A stretch of 64,000 bases of DNA from the NCBI GenBank assembly GCA_016866355.1, contig VGMN01000001.1, forward strand, positions 1 through 64,000. Direction: 5' to 3'. Positions within the stretch are counted from its first letter, which is position 1; each line of letters begins with the position of its first letter. This DNA comes from Bacteroidota bacterium (GTDB taxonomy: Bacteria > Bacteroidota > Bacteroidia > Chitinophagales > Chitinophagaceae). Positions 1 through 9,028 of the stretch are shown one piece after another. The notes below the pieces were generated by a model that was not told the origin of the DNA, did no database searches, and was given only the letters and a program-made list of their open reading frames with translations. A program made the position numbers and the translations under genes.

Positions 1-18
1 CAATCTTATTTTTGTAAA

Positions 19-46
19 AGACACCTCGCAGTAGGTGTCTTTTTTT
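19..46. terminator. Intrinsic terminator hairpin, probably the old tRNA-Ser terminator
   Basis: An 8-bp perfect stem (AGACACCT at 19-26, AGGTGTCT at 33-40) with a 6-nt loop is followed by a T run on the + strand and by TTTT on the - strand, so it could work in both directions. Read on the - strand it lies about 65 nt beyond the tRNA fragment at 113-127. If the region 113-39746 is an insertion, this hairpin was the original terminator of the tRNA-Ser gene now at 39733. Confidence 0.7.
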
Positions 47-112
47 ATGTGGGCGTATGGATTTAGTTATTCAAGCAATTTCATCGTAATTCTTGTGAGT
101 ACATTCTTAAAG

Positions 113-127
113 GCGGAGACTGAGGGA
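113..127. repeat. Distal attachment-site repeat (15 bp copy of tRNA-Ser 3' end)
   Basis: GCGGAGACTGAGGGA is identical to 39732-39746, which is the 3' end of tRNA-Ser(GGA) plus one flanking base. The two copies have the same orientation. No intact tRNA is present here, only the terminal fragment. This is the layout left by a tyrosine-recombinase element that integrated into the 3' end of a tRNA gene, so I read it as the distal att site of a 39.6-kb island. The identity stops after 15 bp on both sides. Confidence 0.75.
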
Positions 128-501
128 ATAAACTTTTTCTTTATTGACACTTAGTCTCTTTCAATCGTGAATTTTATTTTCCTTTTTTAATAAGTGTCCT
201 GAAGCTTACCTCGCATCGAGAATTTGAGCTTGATTTTAATCAATGCGTGTAAAACGTTCAATCATGCTCAGACCAAGTCAAAAAAAGTCTAATATAAAAC
301 CCTAACCTTGTTTCGGCTGTATCCTCATATTTTCGTAACAGAGTATTCAAAAAGTGAATATAAAGCTATCCTATAATGGGATGACAGGAAACAAAAAATA
401 AAAGATTTTTATTCTTGAGCTCAGTTCCTCTCAACGGAAAGAAAAATAGTAAGTAAAACAATAAAAACGCCTCAAATTAACCGCCGATTTTTGATGAAAA
501 C
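128..501. other. Non-coding left flank of the island
   Basis: AT-rich sequence between the att-like repeat and the first operator. I see no plausible coding frame, RNA gene or integrase remnant. It presumably holds the promoter of the 526-8368 operon, but I could not assign a convincing -33/-7 pair. Confidence 0.5.
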
Positions 502-520
502 TAGTTAACTTCATTAACTA
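502..520. promoter_or_regulatory. Operator 1 (MarR-type palindrome)
   Basis: Perfect 7-5-7 palindrome TAGTTAA-CTTCA-TTAACTA, ending 5 bp before the ATG at 526. The same arms occur at 11508, 13846, 20910 and 21146, always immediately before a transcription unit of the same cluster. Binding here would cover the start region of the 526-8368 operon, whose last gene encodes a MarR regulator. The regulator-site link is inference. Confidence 0.8.
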
Positions 521-525
521 AATAT

Positions 526-1416
526 ATGATATCCGATTCCATCATAATTGAGGAGCAGGGGCTGCGGGATGGTCTTCAGAATTTACCCCGTATTTTACCA
601 TTGAAAATGAAGCTGGATTTCATTTATCGGTTGGTTGATTCAGGAATTCGAAGGATTCAAGTTACGAGTTTTGTACATCCTAAACGGGTGCCTGCCATGG
701 CAGACGCTGAAGAACTATGCGCGGCGCTCCCTCAAGATAAAGATGTGGAGTTTAGCGCACTTGTATTGAACAATAAAGGGCTTGAGCGTGCAGTCGATGC
801 AGGCATTCGTTATGTGGCTGCTTCTATTTCAGCTAGTGATACCCACAGTCGGAAAAATGCCAATAAATCGCTGAGGGATGCCCAAAAAGAATTTAGGGAG
901 GTGACAGCCCTTGCCAGACAACATCATTTAGTAGTAAGGGGGGGATTGCAATGTGTTTTTGGCTGTCGGTATGAAGGAGCAGTTGAGGAAGATTTAATTT
1001 ATAATATTACAAAGTACCAACTGGATTGCGGTGTACAGGAAATGGCATTTGCTGACTCAACTGGTATGGGCAATCCGTTTCAGATGAGGAGAATACTTCC
1101 TCGTCTTCAGGAGATATGCGGCGATGTACCCATTACTCTTCATTTGCACAACACGGAAAACAAAGGATACGCAAATGTTGTGGCAGCTCTTGAGACCGGC
1201 ATTAAACAATTTGATACTGCATATGGTGGTTTAGGGGGATGTCCTTTTATTCAGGGAGCCACCGGAAACATTGCTACAGAGGATACCGTTCACCTGCTTC
1301 ATCAAATGGGGTATACCACAGGAATTGATATTCAAAAAGTGGCAAGCATCAGCCGTGATATGCAAGAATGGCTGGGATCGCCTCTTCCTGGATTGATGCA
1401 CTCTCTTTTAATGTAA
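526..1416 (+). CDS. HMG-CoA lyase-like enzyme (DRE-TIM metallolyase)
   Basis: A 296-aa TIM-barrel lyase of the hydroxymethylglutaryl-CoA lyase family, which cleaves 3-hydroxyacyl-CoA substrates into a CoA thioester and a keto acid. The catalytic RDGLQ motif is at residues 14-18, metal-binding HLH at 206-208 and the signature cysteine loop GGLGGCP around C239, followed by GNIATED. The start is fixed because the RDGLQ motif sits only 13 residues in, as in the family. First gene of an eight-gene operon, 5 bp behind operator 1, with no visible ribosome-binding site. Next to a CoA-transferase and hydratase genes, it more likely cleaves a substituted malyl-CoA or citramalyl-CoA than HMG-CoA; that assignment is inferred. 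Confidence 0.85.
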   Translation: MISDSIIIEEQGLRDGLQNLPRILPLKMKLDFIYRLVDSGIRRIQVTSFVHPKRVPAMADAEELCAALPQDKDVEFSALVLNNKGLERAVDAGIRYVAASISASDTHSRKNANKSLRDAQKEFREVTALARQHHLVVRGGLQCVFGCRYEGAVEEDLIYNITKYQLDCGVQEMAFADSTGMGNPFQMRRILPRLQEICGDVPITLHLHNTENKGYANVVAALETGIKQFDTAYGGLGGCPFIQGATGNIATEDTVHLLHQMGYTTGIDIQKVASISRDMQEWLGSPLPGLMHSLLM

Positions 1417-1443
1417 AATAATTTCTGAATGAATTAATTAATC

Positions 1444-2682
1444 ATGCTACCTCAGACCATTGCAGAAAAAATATTATCAAAACATGTTGGTAAACCGGTC
1501 TATGCTGGAGAGTTATGCGTGGTACCTGTTGATGGTGCAATGGCTACTGATACCACTGGACCACTGGCCATAAAAGCCTTTCGTGAAATGGGTGGAGAAC
1601 GGTTGGCCAACCCTGAGCGATTTCATCTAATCATTGATCACGCAGCTCCGGCTCCCAACGAGCGGATTGCCAACCTTCATCGTATGATGCGAAGTTTTGC
1701 TGAAGAAACTGGGTGTCATTTTTATGATATAGGAAGCGGAATCTGTCACCAGGTTATGGTGGATCATCATCGGGTAAACCCTGGAGAAGTATTTATGGGA
1801 GCAGACAGCCATACACCTACTTATGGGGCGGTCAATGCCTTAGCTTGTGGTGTGGGAAGTACTGATTTAGCAGCTGTTATGTTGACCGGGAAAATCTGGT
1901 TGAAAGTTCCTTCCAGTATACGTGTGAATTTACATGGCCATCATTTGAGGGAGGGTGTAAGCGCAAAGGATATCGTGTTAGAAGTTGTGAAGCATATAAC
2001 TATCAGCGGTGCTAATTATCAATCTGTTGAGTACCACGGAGAGCTATTGCATTATTTAAGTCTTTCTGATCGAATGGTTCTTTGTAATATGGTGGCAGAA
2101 ATGGGGGCAAAAACAGGTATTGTCTCCCCGGAGGGACTTCAACTGCCCTTTAATTTTGAGCCTGTCTTTGCAGATAAGGAAGCTGTATATACTCGTGTGC
2201 TTGATATAGAGGCTGAAACAATTCATCCACGCCTTGCAATTCCCCACTCGCCTGATAATATCCATGATGTGAGTGCTTATGCCGGTACACCTATAACTTA
2301 TGGGTTCATTGGAACATGCACTAATGGGAGGTTACAGGATCTGCAGTCTGCAGCAGCTATACTAAAAAACAAAAAAATCCCTTCAGGAGTAAGACTTGTT
2401 ATTGCACCTGCAAGCCGCCAAGTACTTTTGGATGCTATGAAGGATGGGACCCTGCAAATTCTAATTGAGGCGGGTGCTTCCATCATCAATAGTGGTTGTG
2501 GCCCCTGTGTAGGAACACACGATGGGGTGCCCGGTGACGGAGAAGTTGTGATTAGTGCTGCCAACAGAAATTTCAAAGGACGCATGGGCAATCCTCGTAG
2601 TGATATCTATTTGGCAAGTCCGGCCACGGTTGCAGCCAGTGTTTTATACGGACGAATTACTGTACCAAATCAATCAAACTGA
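1444..2682 (+). CDS. Aconitase/isopropylmalate-isomerase family hydratase, large subunit (first set)
   Basis: A 412-aa LeuC-type large subunit, the length of the two-subunit family that includes 3-isopropylmalate isomerase, homoaconitase, maleate hydratase and dimethylmaleate hydratase. The three 4Fe-4S ligands are present: C292 in GTCTNGR, and C352 and C355 in SGCGPC. The substrate-loop sequence after the CxxC motif (THDGVPGDGE) is intact. The small-subunit gene starts one base after its stop codon. No leucine biosynthesis genes are nearby; the neighbours are a CoA-transferase and an HMGL-like lyase, so hydration of a maleate-type diacid is a better guess than leucine synthesis. Confidence 0.85.
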   Translation: MLPQTIAEKILSKHVGKPVYAGELCVVPVDGAMATDTTGPLAIKAFREMGGERLANPERFHLIIDHAAPAPNERIANLHRMMRSFAEETGCHFYDIGSGICHQVMVDHHRVNPGEVFMGADSHTPTYGAVNALACGVGSTDLAAVMLTGKIWLKVPSSIRVNLHGHHLREGVSAKDIVLEVVKHITISGANYQSVEYHGELLHYLSLSDRMVLCNMVAEMGAKTGIVSPEGLQLPFNFEPVFADKEAVYTRVLDIEAETIHPRLAIPHSPDNIHDVSAYAGTPITYGFIGTCTNGRLQDLQSAAAILKNKKIPSGVRLVIAPASRQVLLDAMKDGTLQILIEAGASIINSGCGPCVGTHDGVPGDGEVVISAANRNFKGRMGNPRSDIYLASPATVAASVLYGRITVPNQSN

Positions 2683-2683
2683 T

Positions 2684-3169
2684 ATGGCAAAGGCACATGT
2701 GTATGGTGACAACATCGATACGGATCGAATCATACCCGGAAAATATACTAAGACACTGGACTTGTCAATGCTTGCGGCTCATGTTATGGAGGACGTAGAT
2801 CCTGCATTTGCTTCACGCTTTCAAGAGGGAGACCTTATTGTTGCAGGAGATAATTTTGGCTGCGGTTCATCCAGAGAGCAGGCACCGCTTGCATTGAAAA
2901 CCGCACAAGTATCATTGGTTATTGCTCGTTTTTTCGCCCGTATTTTTTTTCGTAATGCTATCAACATCGGACTCCCGGTTTTAGAGGTACCGCATCATTC
3001 TATACAAATGGGTGATGAGATCTCATTTAATCTTGCTGAAGGTAAGGTGGTGAACCATACCCGACAGGAAGTTTATCAGGCAACTCCCTTGCCTCCCGTC
3101 ATGTTGAATATCATGCAGGAGGGTGGGTTGGTACCTTATCTTAAAAAATATAAAGATTTCATTCTCTAA
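2684..3169 (+). CDS. Aconitase/isopropylmalate-isomerase family hydratase, small subunit (first set)
   Basis: A 161-aa LeuD-type swivel domain that pairs with the 1444-2682 large subunit. It retains the NIDTD motif near the N terminus and the [12 protein letters not shown] loop that closes the active site. An in-frame open stretch reaches back to 2555, but it lies inside the preceding gene. ATG 2684 gives the usual start ([14 protein letters not shown]). The stop overlaps the ATG of the CoA-transferase by one base, which suggests coupled translation. Confidence 0.85.
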   Translation: MAKAHVYGDNIDTDRIIPGKYTKTLDLSMLAAHVMEDVDPAFASRFQEGDLIVAGDNFGCGSSREQAPLALKTAQVSLVIARFFARIFFRNAINIGLPVLEVPHHSIQMGDEISFNLAEGKVVNHTRQEVYQATPLPPVMLNIMQEGGLVPYLKKYKDFIL

Positions 3170-4344
3170 TGAGTTTACCACTACAAGATATACTTGTATT
3201 AGAATTTACACATGCCGTGATGGGGCCATCGGCCGGATTAATTTTGGCTGACCTAGGTGCGGAGGTAATACACATTGAACCGGTTGGGGGAGATAGCACC
3301 CGTTTGCTAAAAGGATTTGGACAAGGATTCTTTTCCTTCTACAATCGAAATAAGAAGAGTCTTGCCATTGACATCAAATCTCCTGAAGGCAAAGAAATAA
3401 TTTATCAATTAGTAGCGAAGGCCGATGTACTTATAGAAAATTTTGGACCGGGAACTATGGATCGTTTGGCTTTTGGATATAAAGAATTGAAGAAATTGAA
3501 TCCACTTCTCATATATAACTCACTCAAAGGATTTATGCCAGGCCCGTATGAGAAACGACATGCCATGGATGAAGTAGTGCAGATGATGGGTGGGTTGGCT
3601 TATATGACTGGCAGGCCCGGTGATCCCTTGCGGGCGGGAACCTCCATTGTTGATATTACCGGTGGTATGTTTGGTTGTATGGGAATATTACTAGCTCTCT
3701 ATGAAAGGGGAAAAACAGGAAATGGGAAAATGGTTCGGGCAGGACTCTTTGAAACAACTGCCTTTGTGATGGGACAGCACATGGCGTTAAGTGCACTGAC
3801 ACAGCAGCCCGTTCCTCCAATGCCGGCCCGGTTGAGCCCGTGGAGTATTTATCGTATTTATAAAACCTCCGATCTCCAGCAAGTCTTTATAGGAATCATT
3901 AGTGAAAAACACTGGAAAAGATTTTGTGATGTTTTTCAGCGACAGGACTGGTTATTAGATGACAGACTCCAGACCAATAATCAAAGGGTGGAAGCCAAAA
4001 AGTGGTTTCAACCTGAGGTAGAGAAAATGATAGCCACTTATTCTTTGCAGCAAGTAGTATACAAATGTGATCAGGCTGAAATTACCTATGCACCCATAGC
4101 AAAGACTGAAGATTTATTTACAGATGAACACCTAAATAAAAGTGGTGCCCTGCTAGATATTCAATTAACTAACGGGAAGAATGCGCTTTTGCCCAAGACA
4201 CCCATTGGGTATGAAGGCTCCGACATTAAGCTTCGTACACAGCCACCACGTGTAGGTGAACATACAGAGGAGATACTGGCTGGTTTGGGATTTAGCTCTT
4301 CTGAGATTGATCAATTAAAAGCAAACAATATCATCGCTACATAA
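3169..4344 (+). CDS. Family III CoA-transferase (CaiB/BaiF/Frc type)
   Basis: A 391-aa class III CoA-transferase, which moves CoA from a donor thioester (often succinyl-CoA) to a carboxylic acid through an aspartyl-CoA intermediate. The probable catalytic residue is D134 in HAMDEVVQ. The N-terminal Rossmann-like half (VLEFTHAVMGPSAG, LGAEVIHIEP) and the DITGGMFGCMGILLAL stretch are typical. It sits after the hydratase subunits and before a cyclic amidase. With the HMGL-like lyase at 526 it resembles the activate-then-cleave logic of citramalate or itaconate breakdown. The acid it activates is not known. Confidence 0.88.
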   Translation: MSLPLQDILVLEFTHAVMGPSAGLILADLGAEVIHIEPVGGDSTRLLKGFGQGFFSFYNRNKKSLAIDIKSPEGKEIIYQLVAKADVLIENFGPGTMDRLAFGYKELKKLNPLLIYNSLKGFMPGPYEKRHAMDEVVQMMGGLAYMTGRPGDPLRAGTSIVDITGGMFGCMGILLALYERGKTGNGKMVRAGLFETTAFVMGQHMALSALTQQPVPPMPARLSPWSIYRIYKTSDLQQVFIGIISEKHWKRFCDVFQRQDWLLDDRLQTNNQRVEAKKWFQPEVEKMIATYSLQQVVYKCDQAEITYAPIAKTEDLFTDEHLNKSGALLDIQLTNGKNALLPKTPIGYEGSDIKLRTQPPRVGEHTEEILAGLGFSSSEIDQLKANNIIAT

Positions 4345-4354
4345 ATTATAAACT

Positions 4355-5812
4355 ATGTACGACCTCATCATAAAAAATGTTTTTGTAGTGCAGCCAGGGA
4401 ATGAAGGTTCATTTCATGCTGACATAGCCATCAGTAATGGGAAAATTGAAGCGATTACTCCTTTCATACCAGCTGATCAGGCTCGGCAATTATATGACGG
4501 AAACGGTCAGCTTGCTTTTCCCGGACTGGTAGATGCACATATGCATACGGGGATTTATAATCCGCTTGCTGAGGATGCCTTGACAGAAAGCCGTGCAGCA
4601 GCATCAGGTGGAGTTACCAGCTCTCTGAACTACATGCGAACCGGAAAGTATTACTTGAATAAAACTGGCTCTTATGCGAATTTTTATCCCGAGGTACTAG
4701 ATATATCCAGCAATCGATTTTATGTGGACTATACCTACCATATTGCACCCATCCAGTATAGCCACATTGAAGAGATAGAGCTGCTGCTGGAAAAGTGGGG
4801 TGTGACTAGCTTTAAAATCTTTATGTTTTATGGAAACTACGGACTCCATGGGAACAGTGCTGCACAAAAAGATTTTTTGATGACTCCGGAAGGAGAATTT
4901 TATGATTATGCTCATTTTGAATTTATCATGCGTGGTGTAACAAGGGTTATGGAAAAATATCCAGAGAAAGCTGATAGCATAAGTCTTGGCTTGCATTGTG
5001 AAACAGCAGAGATTATGCGTGCTTACACCCGACTGGTTCAGGAAGAGGGTAAGCTAACTGGACTCAGAGCCTACTCAGCTGCAAGACCTCCCCACAGTGA
5101 AGGGCTGGCTATATTTATTGCCTCCTATCTAGCCAATGAAACGGCGTGTAAAAATATCAACCTATTGCACCTAACCTCTGCCAAAGCCGTTGATGCAGCC
5201 ATGATGATGCAACACGTTTTTCCTCATATCAATTTCAAGCGGGAAGTTACACTTGCACATCTTATACTTGATTATGATTGTGCGTGTGGTGTGCATGCAA
5301 AAGTTAATCCCCCTATTCGTTGCAGGGGGGATGTAGAATATCTCTGGAAGCATCTACTTGCTGGCAATATTGATTGGGTTTGCAGTGACCATGCTTGCTG
5401 CAAGGCGGAAATTAAAACAGATTTAGCTGACAAAAAAAATGTATGGTTAGCTAAAAGCGGTTTTGGAGGAACAGAGTTGTTATTGAGTGGTTTATATACA
5501 GAGGGAATACGCAGAGGTTTATCGGTGAACCGGATAGCTGAATTGTTATCTACGAATCCCGCAAAACGTTTCGGATTGCATTCTAAAGGACAATTATCAG
5601 AAAAGTATGACGGCGATGTGGTATTATTCGATCCTACGCAAATCTTTACTGTTGATTCAAAAGATTCAGAGAGTACACAGGGCTATTCTGTTTTTGAGGG
5701 ACATACGTTTCAGGGAAAAGTTACTGCTACTTTTTTGAGAGGGCAACTAATTTTTGAAAATGGGAAGGTGTTGGGTGAGCCAAAAGGTAATTACTTACAC
5801 AGGCCTTATTAA
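4355..5812 (+). CDS. Dihydropyrimidinase/hydantoinase-type cyclic amidohydrolase
   Basis: A 485-aa amidohydrolase-superfamily enzyme, the size of dihydropyrimidinases. All binuclear metal ligands are visible: H62 and H64 (HMH), a probable carboxylated lysine K154 (SFKIF), H214, H272 and D345 (SDH). Such enzymes open cyclic amides or imides such as dihydropyrimidines, hydantoins, succinimide and maleimide, giving a ring-opened amide. No pyrimidine-degradation partners are nearby. In this operon an imide or lactam that yields a dicarboxylic half-amide is the natural reading. It starts 10 bp after the CoA-transferase. Confidence 0.87.
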   Translation: MYDLIIKNVFVVQPGNEGSFHADIAISNGKIEAITPFIPADQARQLYDGNGQLAFPGLVDAHMHTGIYNPLAEDALTESRAAASGGVTSSLNYMRTGKYYLNKTGSYANFYPEVLDISSNRFYVDYTYHIAPIQYSHIEEIELLLEKWGVTSFKIFMFYGNYGLHGNSAAQKDFLMTPEGEFYDYAHFEFIMRGVTRVMEKYPEKADSISLGLHCETAEIMRAYTRLVQEEGKLTGLRAYSAARPPHSEGLAIFIASYLANETACKNINLLHLTSAKAVDAAMMMQHVFPHINFKREVTLAHLILDYDCACGVHAKVNPPIRCRGDVEYLWKHLLAGNIDWVCSDHACCKAEIKTDLADKKNVWLAKSGFGGTELLLSGLYTEGIRRGLSVNRIAELLSTNPAKRFGLHSKGQLSEKYDGDVVLFDPTQIFTVDSKDSESTQGYSVFEGHTFQGKVTATFLRGQLIFENGKVLGEPKGNYLHRPY

Positions 5813-5825
5813 TTTGTAAAAAATT

Positions 5826-6602
5826 ATGGAATTACATCTCAAGGATCAACTATTTATTGTCAGTGGTGCTACATCAGGTTTTGGAAAAGCGATAACCGAA
5901 CAATTACTAAAGGAAGGAGCCAACATCATTGCAATAGCCAGAGGAAAGGAAAAATTAGAAGCCTTGCAAAAGGTTGCTCCGGATAAAGTGACCATTGTAT
6001 GTGGAGATATTTCTTCCGACGAGTGTCGCCAGCAATTGATGGATGTTAAGCAGGACAAAGTGGTACATGGACTTGTTATCAATGCCGGTGGCCCTCCGGC
6101 AAAGACTGTAATGGAAACTTCTGCTTCCGATTGGGATGATGCCTACCGACTGCTTTTACGATGGAAAGTATTGCTGGTACAGCAATTTGTACCGGGTATG
6201 ATAAAAAACAAGTATGGAAGAATTCTTTTTATTGAGAGTGCTGCGGTAAAGCAACCTTTAGAGAATTTGGTATTAAGTAATTCGTTGCGGGCCGGTGTAG
6301 TGGGTATGGTAAAAACTCTTTCACAGGAGATAGCATCCACTGGCGTGACATTAAATGTAATGGCCCCCGGTTCTCACAGCACGCCTGCTATTGATAGAAT
6401 TTATAAAAAGAAAAGCGAACAAACGGGAATACCATTTGAACAAGTAAGAGACACCGCTATACAGCAAATTCCAGTTGGGTTTTTAGGAGAGGCTTGTGAC
6501 TTCGCATCACTGGCTGTCTGGTTGTTGAGCCCATCCAGCAGATTTATTACGGGACAAACTATTTCTGTTGATGGTGGTGCAGTTAAGGGTATTATGGGAT
6601 AA
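5826..6602 (+). CDS. Short-chain dehydrogenase/reductase with altered active site
   Basis: A 258-aa classical-fold SDR. It keeps the nucleotide-binding TGxxxGxG equivalent (SGATSGFG, 13-20), the NAG motif (86-88) and the C-terminal SVDGG. The catalytic YxxxK is missing: after S138 the expected Tyr/Lys positions read S151 and R155 (SNSLR). Members with this substitution form a divergent SDR group whose chemistry I cannot name. It may be a reductase with a different acid/base, or a non-redox family member. It lies between the cyclic amidase and the transporter. Confidence 0.75.
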   Translation: MELHLKDQLFIVSGATSGFGKAITEQLLKEGANIIAIARGKEKLEALQKVAPDKVTIVCGDISSDECRQQLMDVKQDKVVHGLVINAGGPPAKTVMETSASDWDDAYRLLLRWKVLLVQQFVPGMIKNKYGRILFIESAAVKQPLENLVLSNSLRAGVVGMVKTLSQEIASTGVTLNVMAPGSHSTPAIDRIYKKKSEQTGIPFEQVRDTAIQQIPVGFLGEACDFASLAVWLLSPSSRFITGQTISVDGGAVKGIMG

Positions 6603-6653
6603 ATTAAAGATCCTCTGTATTAATTATTTTGATGAACGATTAATTTAGTATCT

Positions 6654-7889
6654 ATGAGAAAATATTATTGTTGGGTGGTACTTGCCTGTCTTTTTTTGAT
6701 GTACATGGCAAGCAATGGAATTGTACTCAATACATTTAATCTCTATCTGCCTGAATTTGCAAAAGAATTCAATGTTGATATAGGAAAGGTAACTGGTTTA
6801 GCCGCTACACTATATTTAGTATTAGCCCTGCCACTTCCATTTGTAGGGAACCTGCTTGAGAAATTTTCTACTAAAAAGATAATTTTAGTTGGTGCTTTTG
6901 GTGTTGCTTACGGATTATACTATTTGTCAACTGCGACCAGTTTCAAAATGATTCAGCTCTTTGTTATTATTTATCCTCTTTTTCTCTGTTTAGTTGGCTT
7001 GCTTACCAGTATGTATGTAATCAATAACTGGTTTGTGAAATATAGGGGTATTGCCACTGGAATTTTATTGATGGCAAGTAGTGTAGGACCTGCCATTTTT
7101 GCCCCTATAGTGGGGAAATGGATTAAGACACTCGGTTGGCAGGCTGCTTTACAAAACCAATATATCTTGTGTAGTGGCTTGATTGTATTACCGGCTTTAT
7201 TGATTTATAGTCACCCATCCCTTATCAATAGTTCTGCGGATGGTATTCCAGGTACAGTAGGCAGGCAGCCTGTAATTGATAAAATATCCAGCAAGATTTT
7301 ATTAAAGAAAGCCCTGTTATCATTGGATTTTTATATGGTCGCCTTGATTACTGCTGCACTCTGGTTTTGTATCGGCGGATTCATTCAAAATCAGCGCAAT
7401 TATCAGGCGGACCTTTATTTAGATGTGGCAGAAAGCGGAAGACTCCAGGGTATTTTTTTTCTTTTCGGTCTGTTGGGAAAATTGATATTTGGTTATCTGG
7501 GAGATAAATTCAGCGTAAGGAAAATAATGTTGCTAAGCGTATTCAATATGTTACTGGGATGTTTACTTCTATACTGGAGTTTACAAGATTCCCGTTGGAT
7601 CATTCCCTGTGCGATAATTTTTGGATTAGGTTATAGTGGTACTTTTACAATGATACAATTATACATCATTGATCTGTTTGGTGGTGCAGCTTATGGAACC
7701 ATATTGGGTTTGTTATCTTTTATAGATACGCTTTGTGCGTCGATCGGAGTAGCCATGTTGGGTTCGATGCGAAAGATGAATGGAAACTATGAAAAAGCAT
7801 TTCTTTTAATGATAGTACTGACAGTTTTTTCACTACTGGCAACTTTTTATATTAATCGGCGTGCTCAAAAAGAAGCCATGTCACTTTAA
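6654..7889 (+). CDS. Major facilitator superfamily transporter (first)
   Basis: A 411-aa polytopic protein with about twelve hydrophobic segments and an MFS-type cytoplasmic loop after the second segment (EKFSTKKIILVG). The general appearance is that of the oxalate/formate or monocarboxylate-type MFS group. It is in the MarR-terminated operon, so it is probably the inner-membrane permease for the substrate or an intermediate, or an exporter of an end product. It is unlike the second MFS protein at 31738. Confidence 0.8.
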   Translation: MRKYYCWVVLACLFLMYMASNGIVLNTFNLYLPEFAKEFNVDIGKVTGLAATLYLVLALPLPFVGNLLEKFSTKKIILVGAFGVAYGLYYLSTATSFKMIQLFVIIYPLFLCLVGLLTSMYVINNWFVKYRGIATGILLMASSVGPAIFAPIVGKWIKTLGWQAALQNQYILCSGLIVLPALLIYSHPSLINSSADGIPGTVGRQPVIDKISSKILLKKALLSLDFYMVALITAALWFCIGGFIQNQRNYQADLYLDVAESGRLQGIFFLFGLLGKLIFGYLGDKFSVRKIMLLSVFNMLLGCLLLYWSLQDSRWIIPCAIIFGLGYSGTFTMIQLYIIDLFGGAAYGTILGLLSFIDTLCASIGVAMLGSMRKMNGNYEKAFLLMIVLTVFSLLATFYINRRAQKEAMSL

Positions 7890-7900
7890 AAAATGCTTGT

Positions 7901-8368
7901 ATGCTTAAAAAAAATTTAAACGCATCGGTAGTGCTTCACGCTATTAAGTTTTCTGAAACTTGGAAAAAAAATGGTGATCTGATCATCCAGCAATTTGGTA
8001 TCACCATACAACAGTGGTTCATTTTATTGTTATTAGCAAAAGATCCTAATATTTTATATTTCAAACTCCATCCACATATCAAGCCGCTAATGGCGAAGGA
8101 GCTAGCTGATGCCATGAACGTAAGCCGAGCCAATATTACCAACATGTTGAATGTGCTGATCAGGAAAAAACTGGTAGTAGCAATCAGTGATAAGGTTGAC
8201 AAAAGGCGGAAACGATTATCACTTACCTCACAAGGCATGCTGCTGGTAGAGAAACTGGAAAAGCTTCGGTATGCCTACAATAATCAGATATTATCTCAGT
8301 TTTCAATTGAGGAGAAGAGGCAGTTCATTCGATTTGTTGATGTTTGCCTGCATATCATGCATGCCTGA
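7901..8368 (+). CDS. MarR-family transcriptional regulator
   Basis: A 155-aa winged-helix regulator. The recognition region MNVSRANITNMLNVLIRKKL is followed by the wing DKRRKRLSLTSQG, both typical of MarR. MarR proteins bind short palindromes as dimers and usually release them when a small aromatic or acidic ligand binds. It is the last gene of the operon that starts at operator 1, so it would regulate itself. As the only regulator within 526-32961 it is the best candidate to bind the five TAGTTAA-N5-TTAACTA sites. Its stop is 15 bp from the converging gene at 8384. Confidence 0.88.
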   Translation: MLKKNLNASVVLHAIKFSETWKKNGDLIIQQFGITIQQWFILLLLAKDPNILYFKLHPHIKPLMAKELADAMNVSRANITNMLNVLIRKKLVVAISDKVDKRRKRLSLTSQGMLLVEKLEKLRYAYNNQILSQFSIEEKRQFIRFVDVCLHIMHA

Positions 8369-8383
8369 TGCTTTAGGATGCCT

Positions 8384-9022
8384 TTATTTTCTCACATAAA
8401 CTATGGGAGTATCATAGGAGGTTAGTCGTTTTCCGTTTTTTTCTAGGAGCTCCATTACTTGTAGCGTTGTTGAAGTGAAAATTTCACTTAATGTAAACTT
8501 CATTCCATTACCCAGCTCATTCACTGATACCGTTGAAAAAGTTTTCTTCTTTGGATCCCAAGTGTAATCTGCACCTTGGAAAGATGGGGAGGGGATGAGT
8601 GACTGATAATCAAAACGAAGACTAGTATTATCATTCCTTAATTCCTCCTTCTTATAATTTGTTAGCTGGTAAGTGGTTAGGTGAATGATGTTGCCCGGGT
8701 GCAAAGAAAAGAGAAATAGGTAGGGTTTACTTTCCATCAGTTTACCATCATATAGGTAATAGCTCTCTTCCAGTAAAAAAAAACCATTCAAATTGCTTGG
8801 CCTATTCAAAACTTTATTATCTGCCACTCTGTTCACATGCACGGCGAAAGGATGTATTATTTTCCCAGCCTTCATTTGCTCAAAAACCTGACTTGAATTA
8901 TCAAAATCTCCTGAAATATATTCCCGAAACCTTTTCAAAAGAATTTTTCCAGCTTTTGATTCTTGTGCAATTAAATTCATTGACGATAAAAAAAATATTA
9001 CAAATAATAATTTCGCTTTCAT
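8384..9022 (-). CDS. Exported CpcT/CpeT-like protein (first)
   Basis: A 212-aa protein with a clear N-terminal signal peptide (about residues 1-20, ending near AQES). The mature part matches the CpcT/CpeT family pattern: an SGDFDNSSQ motif near the start, an aromatic FFLLEESYYLYDG strand, and PYLFLFSLHPG. In cyanobacteria this beta-barrel family attaches bilins to phycobiliproteins. No phycobiliproteins are expected here, so a bilin- or pigment-binding or processing role in the periplasm is inferred. Last gene of the nitrilase-ALDH operon under operator 2. A second family member is at 16911. The family match is by eye. Confidence 0.65.
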   Translation of the reverse strand: MKAKLLFVIFFLSSMNLIAQESKAGKILLKRFREYISGDFDNSSQVFEQMKAGKIIHPFAVHVNRVADNKVLNRPSNLNGFFLLEESYYLYDGKLMESKPYLFLFSLHPGNIIHLTTYQLTNYKKEELRNDNTSLRFDYQSLIPSPSFQGADYTWDPKKKTFSTVSVNELGNGMKFTLSEIFTSTTLQVMELLEKNGKRLTSYDTPIVYVRK

Positions 9023-9028
9023 ATTTCT

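Noticed and set aside
2298-2591. Long open frame on the - strand inside the first hydratase gene
   Set aside because: It is fully antisense to a well-supported gene and its translation has no family features.
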